In this document: one piece after another, positions 28,467 through 36,560 of the stretch
Layout of the letters: every line of letters begins with the position of its first letter
Position numbering within the stretch: position 1 is the first letter of the stretch
NCBI RefSeq assembly: GCF_047974105.1
Contig: NZ_JBHYRS010000010.1
Coordinates: forward strand, 1 to 64,000
DNA: 64,000 bases
From: Mitsuokella sp047974105
GTDB lineage: Bacteria > Bacillota > Negativicutes > Selenomonadales > Selenomonadaceae
Reading direction: 5' to 3'
Position numbers and translations under genes: made by a program
Notes under the pieces: generated by a model
Told to the model about the DNA's origin: nothing
Seen by the model: only the letters and a program-made list of their open reading frames with translations
Databases searched by the model: none

Positions 28467-28562
28467 TGAAATGAAATAAAAATAAGCAAATTCATATGTA
28501 TATGGCCCCGCTCGTGCGGGGCTGTATCATGTAGGCATTTATGTATCAGAAAGGAGTATCCC

Positions 28563-29201
28563 ATGTCTGAAGAACTGAAGGTCCACGTCATTGATCATCC
28601 GCTGATTCAGCACAAGCTCACAATCATGCGCATGAAGGAGACGGGCACGAAGGATTTCCGCGAACTGCTCGAAGAAATTTCGATGCTCATGGCCTACGAA
28701 ATCACGCGCGATTTCCCACTGCGGGAAGTCGAGATTGAGACGCCGATCTGCAAATGCAAGGAGAAGATGCTCGCCGGCAAGAAAGTCGGCGTCGTGCCGA
28801 TTCTGCGCGCCGGACTCGGCATGCTCAACGGCGTCGTCAACATGATTCCGGCAGCCCGTGTCGGCCATGTCGGCATGTACCGCGATCCGAAGACCCTGAA
28901 GCCGGTTGAATATTACTGTAAGCTGCCGGGCGATGTCTCGGAGCGCACGCTGATTGTCGTCGACCCGATGCTCGCCACGGGCGGCAGCTCGTCGGCAGCC
29001 CTTTCCCTGCTCAAGGAAAAAGGCGCGAAACACATCATCCTCATGTGCCTTGTCGCAGCCCCAGAGGGCGTCCGCCTCATCAACAAAGAACATCCGGATG
29101 TACCGCTCTACGTCGCCGCCATCGATGAAAAGCTCAACGATAAGGGCTACATCGTACCGGGCCTTGGCGACGCAGGCGATAGAATCTTTGGTACCCTGTA
29201 A
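28563..29201 (+). CDS. upp: Uracil phosphoribosyltransferase
   Basis: Salvages uracil to UMP with PRPP. It has 212 residues with VVPILRAGLGM and the PRPP loop DPMLATGGSSSAAL; the C terminus IVPGLGDAGDRIFGTL is canonical. AAAGGAG precedes ATG 28563. A GC-rich hairpin without a U-tract (28505-28522) lies in the glyA-upp gap. A perfect 11-bp hairpin follows the stop. Confidence 0.96.
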   Translation: MSEELKVHVIDHPLIQHKLTIMRMKETGTKDFRELLEEISMLMAYEITRDFPLREVEIETPICKCKEKMLAGKKVGVVPILRAGLGMLNGVVNMIPAARVGHVGMYRDPKTLKPVEYYCKLPGDVSERTLIVVDPMLATGGSSSAALSLLKEKGAKHIILMCLVAAPEGVRLINKEHPDVPLYVAAIDEKLNDKGYIVPGLGDAGDRIFGTL

Positions 29202-29209
29202 TAAATTTT

Positions 29210-29240
29210 CTCCTTTTGGCTATGCCAAAAGGAGTTTAGT
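29210..29240 (+). terminator. Terminator or attenuator hairpin between upp and ychF
   Basis: Perfect 11-bp stem CTCCTTTTGGC / GCCAAAAGGAG with a 3-nt loop, followed by only a short TTTAGT tail. The poor U-tract suggests partial termination. Confidence 0.55.
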
Positions 29241-29263
29241 CCCAGTAGAAGGAGTAGTTTAAT

Positions 29264-30370
29264 TTGAGTAACTTAGAAGTTGGTATTGTCGGTCTGCCGA
29301 ATGTCGGCAAGAGCACGCTTTTCAATGCCATCACGAAGGCCGGCGCTGAAGCCGCCAATTTCCCGTTCTGCACGATTGAGCCGAATGTCGGCGTGGTCGC
29401 GGTGCCAGACCCGCGCCTCAAGGTCCTGCACGAACTCTACAATTCCAAGAAGACGACGCCGGCTTCCGTGCGTTTTGTCGATATTGCCGGTCTTGTCAAG
29501 GGCGCGTCGAAGGGCGAGGGCCTTGGCAATAAATTCCTCGAGCACATCCGCCAGGTCGATGCTGTCGCCCATGTCGTACGCTGCTTTGTCGACCCGAACA
29601 TCACGCATGTCGAGGGCAGCATCGACCCGCTGCGCGACATCGACATCATTCAGACGGAGCTCTGCCTTGCCGACCTCGAGATTGTCGAGAAACGCATTAT
29701 GAAGCTCGCGAAAATCGCGAAATCCGGCAACAAAGAGGCCAAAGTCGAGGATGAAGTCCTGCGCCGCATCAAGGCCGCTCTCGACGAGGGCAAGCCGGCC
29801 CGTCAGGTCGACCTCTCCGAAGATGACCTTGAGCTCATCAAGGAAATGAACCTTCTGACGCTGAAGCCGACCCTTTACGTCACGAACGTCGCCGAGGACG
29901 AAGTGGCCACGGCCTATGACGAAAATCCGTACGTGCAGCAGGTCAAGGAATACGCCGCCAAAGAGGGCGCCGAAGTCGTCGCCATCTCGGCCAAAGTCGA
30001 GTCGGAAATCGCCGAACTCGATGAGGAAGAGGCCAAGGCCTTCCTCGAAGACCTCGGTGAGACGGAAAGCGGCCTCGACCGTCTGATTAAGGCAGCGTTT
30101 GACCTGCTCGGCCTGCAGACGTTCCTGACGGCAGGTCCGGACGAATGCCGCGCCTGGACGATCGTCAAGGGCACGACGGCACCGAAGGCAGCCGGCAAAA
30201 TCCATACGGACTTTGAACGCGGCTTCATTCGTGCCGAAATCGTCAACTACAACGACCTCATCGCGGCCGGCAGCGTCGCCGCCGCGCGTGAAAAAGGTCA
30301 GGTACGTGTCGAAGGCAAAGATTACGTCATGCAGGATGGGGATGTCGTCAACTTCCGCTTCAATGTTTGA
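29264..30370 (+). CDS. ychF: Redox-regulated ATPase YchF (Obg-family, ribosome-associated)
   Basis: Universal OLA1/YchF P-loop protein that hydrolyses ATP and binds ribosomes. It has 368 residues; the start is TTG 29264 with GAAGGAG nine bases upstream, followed by SNLEVGIVGLPNVGKST. G1 is GLPNVGKST, G3 is DIAGLVKGAS, and the NxxE motif typical of ATP specificity (TNVAEDE) replaces NKxD. The C-terminal TGS domain covers TDFERGFIRAEIVNYNDL. A sigma-A promoter for a small RNA begins directly after its stop. Confidence 0.96.
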   Translation: MSNLEVGIVGLPNVGKSTLFNAITKAGAEAANFPFCTIEPNVGVVAVPDPRLKVLHELYNSKKTTPASVRFVDIAGLVKGASKGEGLGNKFLEHIRQVDAVAHVVRCFVDPNITHVEGSIDPLRDIDIIQTELCLADLEIVEKRIMKLAKIAKSGNKEAKVEDEVLRRIKAALDEGKPARQVDLSEDDLELIKEMNLLTLKPTLYVTNVAEDEVATAYDENPYVQQVKEYAAKEGAEVVAISAKVESEIAELDEEEAKAFLEDLGETESGLDRLIKAAFDLLGLQTFLTAGPDECRAWTIVKGTTAPKAAGKIHTDFERGFIRAEIVNYNDLIAAGSVAAAREKGQVRVEGKDYVMQDGDVVNFRFNV

Positions 30371-30372
30371 TG

Positions 30373-30400
30373 TTGATTTTCCGCTCTGCTGTGATATAAT
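30373..30400 (+). promoter_or_regulatory. Promoter of the candidate antitoxin RNA
   Basis: TTGATT (30373-30378), 16-bp spacer, TATAAT (30395-30400). It lies directly after ychF and points into the convergent toxin transcript. Confidence 0.6.
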
Positions 30401-30406
30401 GAAATA

Positions 30407-30499
30407 AAAGAAAGGCTGTGCCGTAAACGGTCACAGCCCCAATACTAAGAAACTAATGAGATTAGCCGCCTAAGACTGGAAACCTGTGGGCGGCTTTTC
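30407..30499 (+). ncRNA. Candidate antisense antitoxin RNA (type I TA)
   Basis: A predicted ~93-nt RNA from the promoter at 30373-30400 to a terminator formed by AGCCGCC (30464-30470), a loop, and GGCGGCT (30489-30495) plus TTTCT. No ORF with a ribosome site is present. The RNA is fully complementary to the 3' untranslated part of the toxin mRNA on the other strand. This is the geometry known for B. subtilis txpA/RatA. Ends are inferred from motifs only. Confidence 0.6.
30412..30440 (-). terminator. Terminator of the toxin mRNA
   Basis: On the minus strand GGCTGTG-A-CCGT-TT-ACGG-CACAGCC folds into an 11-bp stem with one bulge, followed by TTTCTTTTATTT. Confidence 0.75.
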
Positions 30500-30568
30500 T
30501 CATGCCTTTATTGCAACGATAATCGCCAATAACAAAACAAGAAACGTTAAGAAATCGTATCTGTTCAT
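30500..30568 (-). CDS. Small hydrophobic peptide, holin-like/type I toxin candidate (22 aa)
   Basis: ATG 30568 to TGA 30500 encodes MNRYDFLTFLVLLLAIIVAI plus KA: one short membrane helix after a YDFL start, like the Hol_Tox/TxpA-type peptides of Firmicutes, which depolarise membranes when overproduced. AAGGGGTG lies 6 nt upstream of the ATG and is itself inside a CCCC-GAAA-GGGG hairpin (30577-30588), which would limit translation as in Fst systems. An extended -10 TGATATAAT lies on the minus strand at 30632-30640. The mRNA would run ~30625 to ~30405. Confidence 0.65.
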   Translation of the reverse strand: MNRYDFLTFLVLLLAIIVAIKA

Positions 30569-30652
30569 GGGCAACACCCCTTTCGGGGCTTATGAGTTGA
30601 CCGCCTACGTTTATGCACAACCTACTGTTGCATTATATCATAGGATATGCCA

Positions 30653-31435
30653 TCATGTATATAGTTCAGGCCGGCGGTCGTTGAAGACGTCGATGGTCTC
30701 GTGGATGTGCTGGCGAAGGCCGGGGCGCAGGCGGGCCGTGAGGATGGCCTCGCTTTCACCGGCTTCGGCGATGGCTTCGCCCCAGGGGTCGATGATGGCG
30801 GAATGTCCGGCGAGGTGGTTGCCCTTTTCGTCGGTGCCGGCCTCGTTGGCCGCGATGACGTAAAATTCATTCTCGATGGCGCGCGTGCGCGTGAGCAGCT
30901 GCCAGTGGTTCAGGCGGCTTGCGGGCCAGGCCGCGGGCAGGAAGAGCACGGAGATATCTTCAAGCGCGAGTTTGCGGCTGAGTTCGGGGAAACGGACGTC
31001 GTAGCAGACGGCAATACCGCAGAGAATGCCGTCAAGCCGGAACACCGCTGTGTGGTTGCCCGCGGCAAAATCCTTTTTCTCGCCGCTCGGGGAGAAAAGA
31101 TGCGTCTTGTCGTAAGAGGCGATTTCACGGCCTGTGCGGTCAAAGACGTAGCAGGTGTTGTAGACCTTACTGCCGCGTTTATTGGCAACGGTGCCGCCGA
31201 CGATGTTGACGTGATTTTTGCGGGCAAGCTCCGCGAGTACGCCGCGCGATTCGGCGCCGTCCTCATCGGCATAAAGCGCAATCGGGCGCGGATAGAAGCC
31301 GAGCCGCCAGAGCTCCGGCAGTACGAGCACATCGGGATCTTCGCGCATGGCCGTACTTACCATGCGGCGCAGCGTCTCAATATTGACATCAGGCCGGGCA
31401 AAAGCCACCGGCATCTGCAGAATTGAAATTTTCAT
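30653..31435 (-). CDS. Carbon-nitrogen hydrolase (nitrilase superfamily, omega-amidase-like)
   Basis: The protein has 260 residues. The catalytic Glu-Lys-Cys triad fits Glu in VLVLPELWRLGFY, Lys in SYDKTHLFSPSGE, and Cys in GIAVCYDVRFPELSRKLA. That layout resembles omega-amidase/Nit2-type enzymes, which hydrolyse alpha-ketoglutaramate and similar amides, but the substrate cannot be fixed. ATG 31435 is preferred because GGAGG lies seven bases upstream. The start codon is only 15 bp from that of the divergent DUF951 gene. Confidence 0.88.
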   Translation of the reverse strand: MKISILQMPVAFARPDVNIETLRRMVSTAMREDPDVLVLPELWRLGFYPRPIALYADEDGAESRGVLAELARKNHVNIVGGTVANKRGSKVYNTCYVFDRTGREIASYDKTHLFSPSGEKKDFAAGNHTAVFRLDGILCGIAVCYDVRFPELSRKLALEDISVLFLPAAWPASRLNHWQLLTRTRAIENEFYVIAANEAGTDEKGNHLAGHSAIIDPWGEAIAEAGESEAILTARLRPGLRQHIHETIDVFNDRRPELYT

Positions 31436-31449
31436 GGGAGGGCCTCCAG

Positions 31450-31659
31450 ATGGAAAAAAAGCATTACGAAGTCGGCGATATCGTGCGCATGAAAAAAGCG
31501 CATCCGTGTGGTTCAAGTGAATGGGAAATCCTGCGCACGGGCATGGATTTCCGCCTCAAATGCCTCGGTTGCGGCCATCTCGTCATGATGCCGCGCACGA
31601 AATTCGAAAAAATGGTGCGTGCCGTCACGCATAAGGGAGAACCTGAAAAACAGGCGTAA
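31450..31659 (+). CDS. DUF951 family protein
   Basis: Small cytoplasmic protein of 69 residues. The DUF951 core is clear: YEVGDIVRMKKAHPCGSSEW, then MDFRLKCLGCGHLVMMPR. The cysteines CLGC with the earlier Cys could bind metal. In many Firmicutes this family sits beside ychF, parB or mscS genes; here ychF is one kilobase away. ATG 31450 has GGAGG nine bases upstream. No function is established. Confidence 0.85.
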   Translation: MEKKHYEVGDIVRMKKAHPCGSSEWEILRTGMDFRLKCLGCGHLVMMPRTKFEKMVRAVTHKGEPEKQA

Positions 31660-31750
31660 TCCTATCGTATCCATTATAACATGGTGCTTGTCAGACTGCA
31701 TAAAACATATTCTGTAAGATTGGCGTTCCATTAAAAATAGCAGACAGTGG

Positions 31751-31780
31751 TTTACAAATAGCAAAAGCCTGTGTTACAAT
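31751..31780 (+). promoter_or_regulatory. Promoter of SLH porin 1
   Basis: TTTACA (31751-31756), 18-bp spacer, TACAAT (31775-31780). Confidence 0.6.
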
Positions 31781-31790
31781 CATTACTGTT

Positions 31791-31868
31791 CGATGGAGAA
31801 CCAAAGGGAGTCAAGGATTCTGAGGAAACTTGGACACTCATGAGGTTCTTTTTTCTTTGGCTTCATCG
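31791..31868 (+). promoter_or_regulatory. Porin leader RNA element, copy 1
   Basis: Outer stem CGATG/CATCG (31791-31795, 31864-31868) and CCAAAG/CTTTGG (31801-31806, 31855-31860). The apical stem TGAG/CTCA (31821-31824, 31837-31840) closes the 12-nt loop GAAACTTGGACA. TCGAAAA (31866-31872) can instead pair with TTTTCGA (31887-31893) at the ribosome site. Confidence 0.7.
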
Positions 31869-31907
31869 AAAAGGATAATTTTTATTTTTTCGAAGGAGGA
31901 GTTTCTT

Positions 31908-33194
31908 ATGAAAAAGACTCTCGTATCCGCACTGACGACGGCCCTCGTTGTCGGCGCTGCTTCCACGACGTTTGCTGCTGCAAACCCGTTCTCCGATGTA
32001 CCGGCTGACCATTGGGCTTACGACGCTGTATCCCAGCTCGCAGCTGATGGCGTAATCGAAGGCTACGGCGACACGACGTTCCGCGGCAACCAGAACATCA
32101 CGCGTTATGAGATGGCTCAGATGATCGCCAAGGCTATGGCTAAGAGCGATGTCTCCGCTGCTGATAAGGCCCTCATCGACAAACTCGCTGCTGAGTTCTC
32201 CGATGAACTGAACAATCTCGGTGTTCGCGTCAGCAACCTCGAGCGCAATGCTGACAAAGTAAAATGGACGGGCGAGGCTCGTTACACGTACACGAGCACG
32301 CGTGATGAAAAAGCTGATGGTTCGCAGGATAAAGACAATGCGGACAAGCTCCAGCTCCGTCTCTTCCCGACGGCTGAAATCAACAACAATTGGCATGTCA
32401 AGGCTCGTCTGACGGCTAAGACGGATCTTGCCAGCGACAAGGGTGACGATGGCAACGTCAAACTGACGTATGTCTATGCAGATGGCCAGTACAAGAACTT
32501 TGATGTTAAACTCGGTAAGATGCCGCTGTACTCCGTTGCCGATGATGGTCTCATTCTTGATGACTTCTTCTCCGGTGCTCAGGTCAACTTCGGTAAAGAC
32601 CTCAAGACTACGCTCGAGGCAGGCCGCTGGGACCTCGCAGATGAGGCGAATAAACATATTGCCGATGCGGCTGCTACGGATAGCGCTGCAAATTATCAGG
32701 GCATCGAGCTCAACTATGCTCCGAGCAAGCTCCGTCTCGGTGCTGCTTATCGTCACTTCAATAGCGACGCTTTCACGCACGTTACGAACTACCGCAATGG
32801 CTCCACGTCCGATGATGCCAATATCTGGTCCGTCGGTGCTGGCTACAAGTTCGACCACAACTGGAACCTCTTCGGCGCTTTTGCCAAGAACGACGAAGCT
32901 GACAACTATGAGACGGCTCACAACATCCAGCTGTCCTACAAGGGCTCTGACATTGCTAACAAGGGCACTTGGGGCGCTTATGCTGCTTACCGTTACCTCG
33001 GCCAGAACGTTTCGCTCATGCCGACGTACGATACGGCTCATACGTCTCACCTCAACGAGAAGGGCTGGGAAGTCGGTGCTGACTACGTTCCGTTCCAGAA
33101 CGTCTACACGGCTGTTGAGTACTTCGATGGCAAAGACCTCGCTACGGACCGCGATGCCAAGACTCTCTTTGGCCGCGTAAGCTTCTTCTTCTGA
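31908..33194 (+). CDS. SLH-domain outer-membrane porin (OmpM-like), paralogue 1
   Basis: The protein has 428 residues. Signal peptide MKKTLVSALTTALVVGAAST with cleavage after TFA. One SLH domain (residues ~24-80, NPFSDVPADHWAYDAVSQLA), which in Negativicutes binds polyaminated peptidoglycan, then a helical stalk (ADKALIDKLAAEFSDELNNL) and a C-terminal beta-barrel from ~115, ending FGRVSFFF with a terminal Phe for BAM insertion. OmpM proteins both form pores and tether the outer membrane to the wall. The barrel (YTYTSTRDEKADGSQD) differs from the other five. The start follows AAGGAGGAG; leader and terminator are its own. Confidence 0.93.
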   Translation: MKKTLVSALTTALVVGAASTTFAAANPFSDVPADHWAYDAVSQLAADGVIEGYGDTTFRGNQNITRYEMAQMIAKAMAKSDVSAADKALIDKLAAEFSDELNNLGVRVSNLERNADKVKWTGEARYTYTSTRDEKADGSQDKDNADKLQLRLFPTAEINNNWHVKARLTAKTDLASDKGDDGNVKLTYVYADGQYKNFDVKLGKMPLYSVADDGLILDDFFSGAQVNFGKDLKTTLEAGRWDLADEANKHIADAAATDSAANYQGIELNYAPSKLRLGAAYRHFNSDAFTHVTNYRNGSTSDDANIWSVGAGYKFDHNWNLFGAFAKNDEADNYETAHNIQLSYKGSDIANKGTWGAYAAYRYLGQNVSLMPTYDTAHTSHLNEKGWEVGADYVPFQNVYTAVEYFDGKDLATDRDAKTLFGRVSFFF

Positions 33195-33228
33195 TTCTAT
33201 CAGCGGAAAACTGCAAAGCAAAATCAGG

Positions 33229-33260
33229 GAAACCGTTCCTTCGGGAACGGTTTCTTTTTT
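33229..33260 (+). terminator. Terminator of SLH porin 1
   Basis: GAAACCGTTCC-TTCG-GGAACGGTTTC perfect 11-bp stem with UUCG loop and six T. Confidence 0.92.
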
Positions 33261-33311
33261 ATCCAAAACTAATACAGAAAATTTACAACATAGAAACATA
33301 TTAGCGTAAGT

Positions 33312-33340
33312 TTGTAAATTGACGAAATATGTGTTAAGAT
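33312..33340 (+). promoter_or_regulatory. Promoter of SLH porin 2
   Basis: TTGTAA (33312-33317), 17-bp spacer, TAAGAT (33335-33340). Confidence 0.5.
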
Positions 33341-33350
33341 GGAAACCAGT

Positions 33351-33423
33351 TTGAACCGTGTCTTGAAGGAAAGAACTGAGGAAACATGGACACTCATGAA
33401 CACCTTCTTCAGGACAGATTCAA
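33351..33423 (+). promoter_or_regulatory. Porin leader RNA element, copy 2
   Basis: Outer TTGAA/TTCAA (33351-33355, 33419-33423) and GAAGG/CCTTC (33365-33369, 33403-33407). Apical TGAG/CTCA (33377-33380, 33393-33396) closes loop GAAACATGGACA. The TTCAA strand can also pair with TTGAA (33442-33446), which abuts the Shine-Dalgarno. Confidence 0.72.
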
Positions 33424-33459
33424 AGAAATCATTTCTATTTATTGAAGGAGGAGTTCTTT

Positions 33460-34746
33460 ATGAAAAAGACTCTTGTATCCGCACTGACGACGGCTCTTGT
33501 TGTTGGCGCTGCTTCCACGACGTTTGCTGCTGCAAATCCGTTCTCCGATGTACCGGCTGACCATTGGGCTTACGACGCTGTATCCCAGCTCGCAGCTGAT
33601 GGCGTAATCGAAGGCTACGGCGACACGACGTTCCGCGGCAACCAGAACATCACGCGTTATGAGATGGCTCAGATGATCGCAAAGGCTATGGCTAAGAGCG
33701 ATGTCTCCGCTGCTGATAAGGCTCTCATCGACAAACTCGCTGCTGAGTTCTCCGACGAACTGAACAACCTCGGTGTCCGCGTCAGCAATCTCGAGCGCAA
33801 TGCCGACAACGTAAAATGGAACGGCCAGGCTCGTTACCGTTACTGGAGCCAGCGTTATGAGAACGAAAAGGGTTCCAAGGATAAGAAGAACACGGATCAG
33901 ATGAATTTCCGTCTCGAGCCGTCCGCTCAGGTCAACGACAATTGGCACGTAAAAGCTCGTATCGATGCTTTCACGAATCCGAGCAAGGATGAGTCTGCCA
34001 ATGTTGTCATGAAGCGTGTATGGGCACAGGGTGATTATAAGAATTTCCAGGTTAAACTCGGTAAGATGCCGTTCTTCTCTACTGAAACGGCTGGCATGCT
34101 TCTCGATGACCAGTTCTCCGGTGCACAGGTAACGTTTGGCAATCAGCTCAAAGCTACGCTTGAAGCTGGCCGTTGGAATCTTGACAGCGCTAACAAACAG
34201 TCTGCACTGCACACGGCTGTTGCTGATTATGACGACGATGCTGCCAACTATCAGGGCATCATGCTGAATGGCACGGCTGGCAAGCTTTATGGCGGTGCTG
34301 CTTACCGTCATTTCAACAGCAATGTTTTCACGCATGTTGATGGCTTTAAGAAAGATGCTGATGATGCAAATATCTGGTCTCTTGGCGCTGGCTATAAGTT
34401 CGATAAGAACTGGAATCTCTTTGGTGCTTATGCTAAGAACGAAAAAGCAGATAACGATGCTACGGCTCATAACATCCAGCTCAACTATAAGGGTGCACAG
34501 AAAGTCAACAAGGGCACTTGGGGTGCTTATGCTGCTTATCGTTACATGGGACAGAATGTTGCCTTTGCCCCGACGTATGAGACCTTCCTCAATGCTGGTG
34601 TCAACAACGTCAAAGGCTGGGAGATTGGTACGGAATACGTTCCGTTTGCAAATGTCACGGCAGCAGCTTCCTACTTTAACGGCAAGAAGCTTGACACGGA
34701 CCGCGATGCAGAGCTCCTCTTTGGCCGCGTAAACTTCTGGTTCTGA
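33460..34746 (+). CDS. SLH-domain outer-membrane porin (OmpM-like), paralogue 2
   Basis: The protein has 428 residues with the same signal peptide, SLH domain and stalk as paralogue 1, nearly identical also at DNA level. The barrel starts KWNGQARYRYWSQRYENEKG and is closest to paralogue 4 in this cluster; it ends FGRVNFWF. The shared first ~115 residues with variable barrel suggest duplication followed by barrel divergence or exchange. ATG 33460 follows AAGGAGGAG. It has its own promoter, leader hairpin and terminator. Confidence 0.93.
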   Translation: MKKTLVSALTTALVVGAASTTFAAANPFSDVPADHWAYDAVSQLAADGVIEGYGDTTFRGNQNITRYEMAQMIAKAMAKSDVSAADKALIDKLAAEFSDELNNLGVRVSNLERNADNVKWNGQARYRYWSQRYENEKGSKDKKNTDQMNFRLEPSAQVNDNWHVKARIDAFTNPSKDESANVVMKRVWAQGDYKNFQVKLGKMPFFSTETAGMLLDDQFSGAQVTFGNQLKATLEAGRWNLDSANKQSALHTAVADYDDDAANYQGIMLNGTAGKLYGGAAYRHFNSNVFTHVDGFKKDADDANIWSLGAGYKFDKNWNLFGAYAKNEKADNDATAHNIQLNYKGAQKVNKGTWGAYAAYRYMGQNVAFAPTYETFLNAGVNNVKGWEIGTEYVPFANVTAAASYFNGKKLDTDRDAELLFGRVNFWF

Positions 34747-34779
34747 TCAGAAGCCTACAATATAATAGGACGTTAGAAC

Positions 34780-34816
34780 AAAAATCCCGCTTCTCTTTAG
34801 AGAGGCGGGATTTTTT
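34780..34816 (+). terminator. Terminator of SLH porin 2
   Basis: AAAAATCCCGC / GCGGGATTTTTT stem with inner TCTC/GAGA. Confidence 0.88.
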
Positions 34817-34910
34817 ATGTCTGCAAACACCATTTTCAGTGATATTCTCATTTAGTTGAGCGAGTAAACTATTTTAAGCAAAACATAATAGACTTCTAAC
34901 AGTTATATAA

Positions 34911-34939
34911 TTGCAATTGACTGAGTCAAGTAATATAAT
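34911..34939 (+). promoter_or_regulatory. Promoter of SLH porin 3
   Basis: TTGCAA (34911-34916), 17-bp spacer, TATAAT (34934-34939). Confidence 0.65.
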
Positions 34940-34952
34940 GAACTTGTTCAAA

Positions 34953-35007
34953 GGAACAGAGGAAGAGACAGAGGCAACACGGAAACTCGACATCCTCCCA
35001 AGGTTCC
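34953..35007 (+). promoter_or_regulatory. Porin leader RNA element, copy 3
   Basis: GGAAC/GTTCC (34953-34957, 35003-35007) and GAGGA/TCCTC (34959-34963, 34993-34997) enclose apical GAG/CTC (34971-34973, 34986-34988) and loop GCAACACGGAAA. A separate 10-bp hairpin CCTTCTATAT/ATATAGAAGG (35034-35054) stands just upstream of the ribosome site. The loop has ACG where copies 2, 5 and 6 have ATG. Confidence 0.7.
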
Positions 35008-35074
35008 GCCGAGAACAAATACTTTACTTGCAGCCTTCTATATTATATAGAAGGAAAGAATGGAGGAGTTTATC

Positions 35075-36376
35075 ATGAAAAAGACTCTTGTATCCGCATT
35101 GACGACGGCCCTTGTTGTTGGCGCCGCTTCCACGACTTTTGCCGCCACGAACCCGTTCTCCGATGTACCGGCCGATCATTGGGCCTATGATGCCGTATCT
35201 CAGCTCGCTGCTGATGGCGTCATCGAAGGTTACGGCGATTCGACGTTCAAGGGCAACCAGAACATCACGCGTTACGAAATGGCACAGATGGTCGCTAAGG
35301 CCATGGCCAAGACGGACGTTTCTTCTGCCGATAAAGCCCTGATTGACAAACTCGCGGCCGAGTTCTCCGATGAGCTCAATACCCTCGGTGTCCGCGTCAG
35401 CAATCTTGAGCGCAATGCCGACAAGGTAAAATGGAACGGCGAGGCCCGTTACACCTACACGAGCACGCGCGATAAATCCAAAGAGGACAGCAAGAGCAAC
35501 GACGATGAGCTTCTGCTGCGTCTCGAGCCTTCGGCTGAAGTCAACAGCAACTGGCACGTCAACGCCCGTCTCGATGCTTCCACGGACCTTGCCAAGGACA
35601 GCTCCGATGAAAATGGCGATCATGGCGATTCGCAGGATACCAAGGTAACGCTGCAGCGCCTCTACGCGGATGGTCAGTACGGCACGACGAACATCAAGCT
35701 CGGCAAACTGCCGACGCAGATTGACAGCAACCTGCTGTTCGATGATGAGATTTCCGGTGCCGCCGTCACGACGGGCAAGGACCTCAAGCTCACGGTGCAG
35801 GCTGGCCGCTTCGACCTCAATGGCGACACGAACAACGATTCTATTAACAAAGCTGCAGCTCAGAAAGACGATACGGCCAATATGCAGAGCGTCGGTCTGC
35901 AGTATGGCAAAGACAAACTGAGTGTCGGTGCTGCTTACCATCATCTGAACAGCGATACCTTCACGAAGATGGGCACGAGCTACAAATCCTCGCAGGATGA
36001 GGACAACGCCGATATCTGGAGTGCAAATCTCCATTATGCGTTCGACAAGAACGTCGCCCTCGGCGGTGCTTATGCCGAGAACACGAAGGCCGACGATTAC
36101 AAGAAAGCAGGTACGGTCGAGCTCGACTACAAGGGTGCTGAGGCTGCCAACAAAGGCACCTGGGGCGCTTATGCCGCTTACCGTTATCTCGGTCAGAATG
36201 TCGCCTTTGACCCGTCCTACGATGGTGCCTGGGCCGGCACGAAAGGCTGGGAAGTCGGCACGAACTACACGCTCTTCAAGAATACGGTAGCCAGCGTCAA
36301 ATACTTCAACGGCGATAAACTCGATACGGGCAAAGATGCCGAGAAGCTCTTCGGCCGTGTCGAATTCCTCTTCTAA
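35075..36376 (+). CDS. SLH-domain outer-membrane porin (OmpM-like), paralogue 3
   Basis: The protein has 433 residues. The signal, SLH and stalk regions match the others but carry substitutions not seen elsewhere in the cluster (ATNPFSD, DSTFKGNQ, SSADKALID, NTLGVRV) and more GCC/GTC-type codons. It has thus diverged earlier or escaped the homogenisation seen in paralogues 1, 2, 4 and 5. The barrel begins KWNGEARYTYTSTRDKSKED and ends FGRVEFLF; its early strands (LRLEPSAEVNSNWHVNARLD) resemble paralogues 5 and 6. ATG 35075 follows TGGAGGAG. Confidence 0.93.
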   Translation: MKKTLVSALTTALVVGAASTTFAATNPFSDVPADHWAYDAVSQLAADGVIEGYGDSTFKGNQNITRYEMAQMVAKAMAKTDVSSADKALIDKLAAEFSDELNTLGVRVSNLERNADKVKWNGEARYTYTSTRDKSKEDSKSNDDELLLRLEPSAEVNSNWHVNARLDASTDLAKDSSDENGDHGDSQDTKVTLQRLYADGQYGTTNIKLGKLPTQIDSNLLFDDEISGAAVTTGKDLKLTVQAGRFDLNGDTNNDSINKAAAQKDDTANMQSVGLQYGKDKLSVGAAYHHLNSDTFTKMGTSYKSSQDEDNADIWSANLHYAFDKNVALGGAYAENTKADDYKKAGTVELDYKGAEAANKGTWGAYAAYRYLGQNVAFDPSYDGAWAGTKGWEVGTNYTLFKNTVASVKYFNGDKLDTGKDAEKLFGRVEFLF

Positions 36377-36408
36377 TTCTCTCTTCGCAAAAAACAGAAC
36401 CCTTCTCT

Positions 36409-36444
36409 CAAAAAAGAGTCTTCCGCATGGAGGACTCTTTTTTT
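36409..36444 (+). terminator. Terminator of SLH porin 3
   Basis: AAAAAAGAGTC / GACTCTTTTTTTT stem with inner TCC/GGA, loop GCAT. Confidence 0.88.
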
Positions 36445-36560
36445 TTGATGTTGATATCTTGTTAAATTTAGGGCTAAAACTACAAGATTTTGTTAAGCTT
36501 ATGTATATTTTTTGCCAGACTGTTGCCAAAAACAGAGATGATATGTTAAACTAAACTTAA

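Noticed and set aside
28505..28522. Terminator between glyA and upp
   Set aside because: GCCCCGC/GCGGGGC with a TCGT loop is a good hairpin but has no U-tract; at most a processing or pausing element.
31863..33299. Long minus-strand frames opposite the SLH porins (e.g. 478 codons)
   Set aside because: They recur opposite all six paralogues because the porins are similar; they cover promoters and terminators and carry no recognisable motif.
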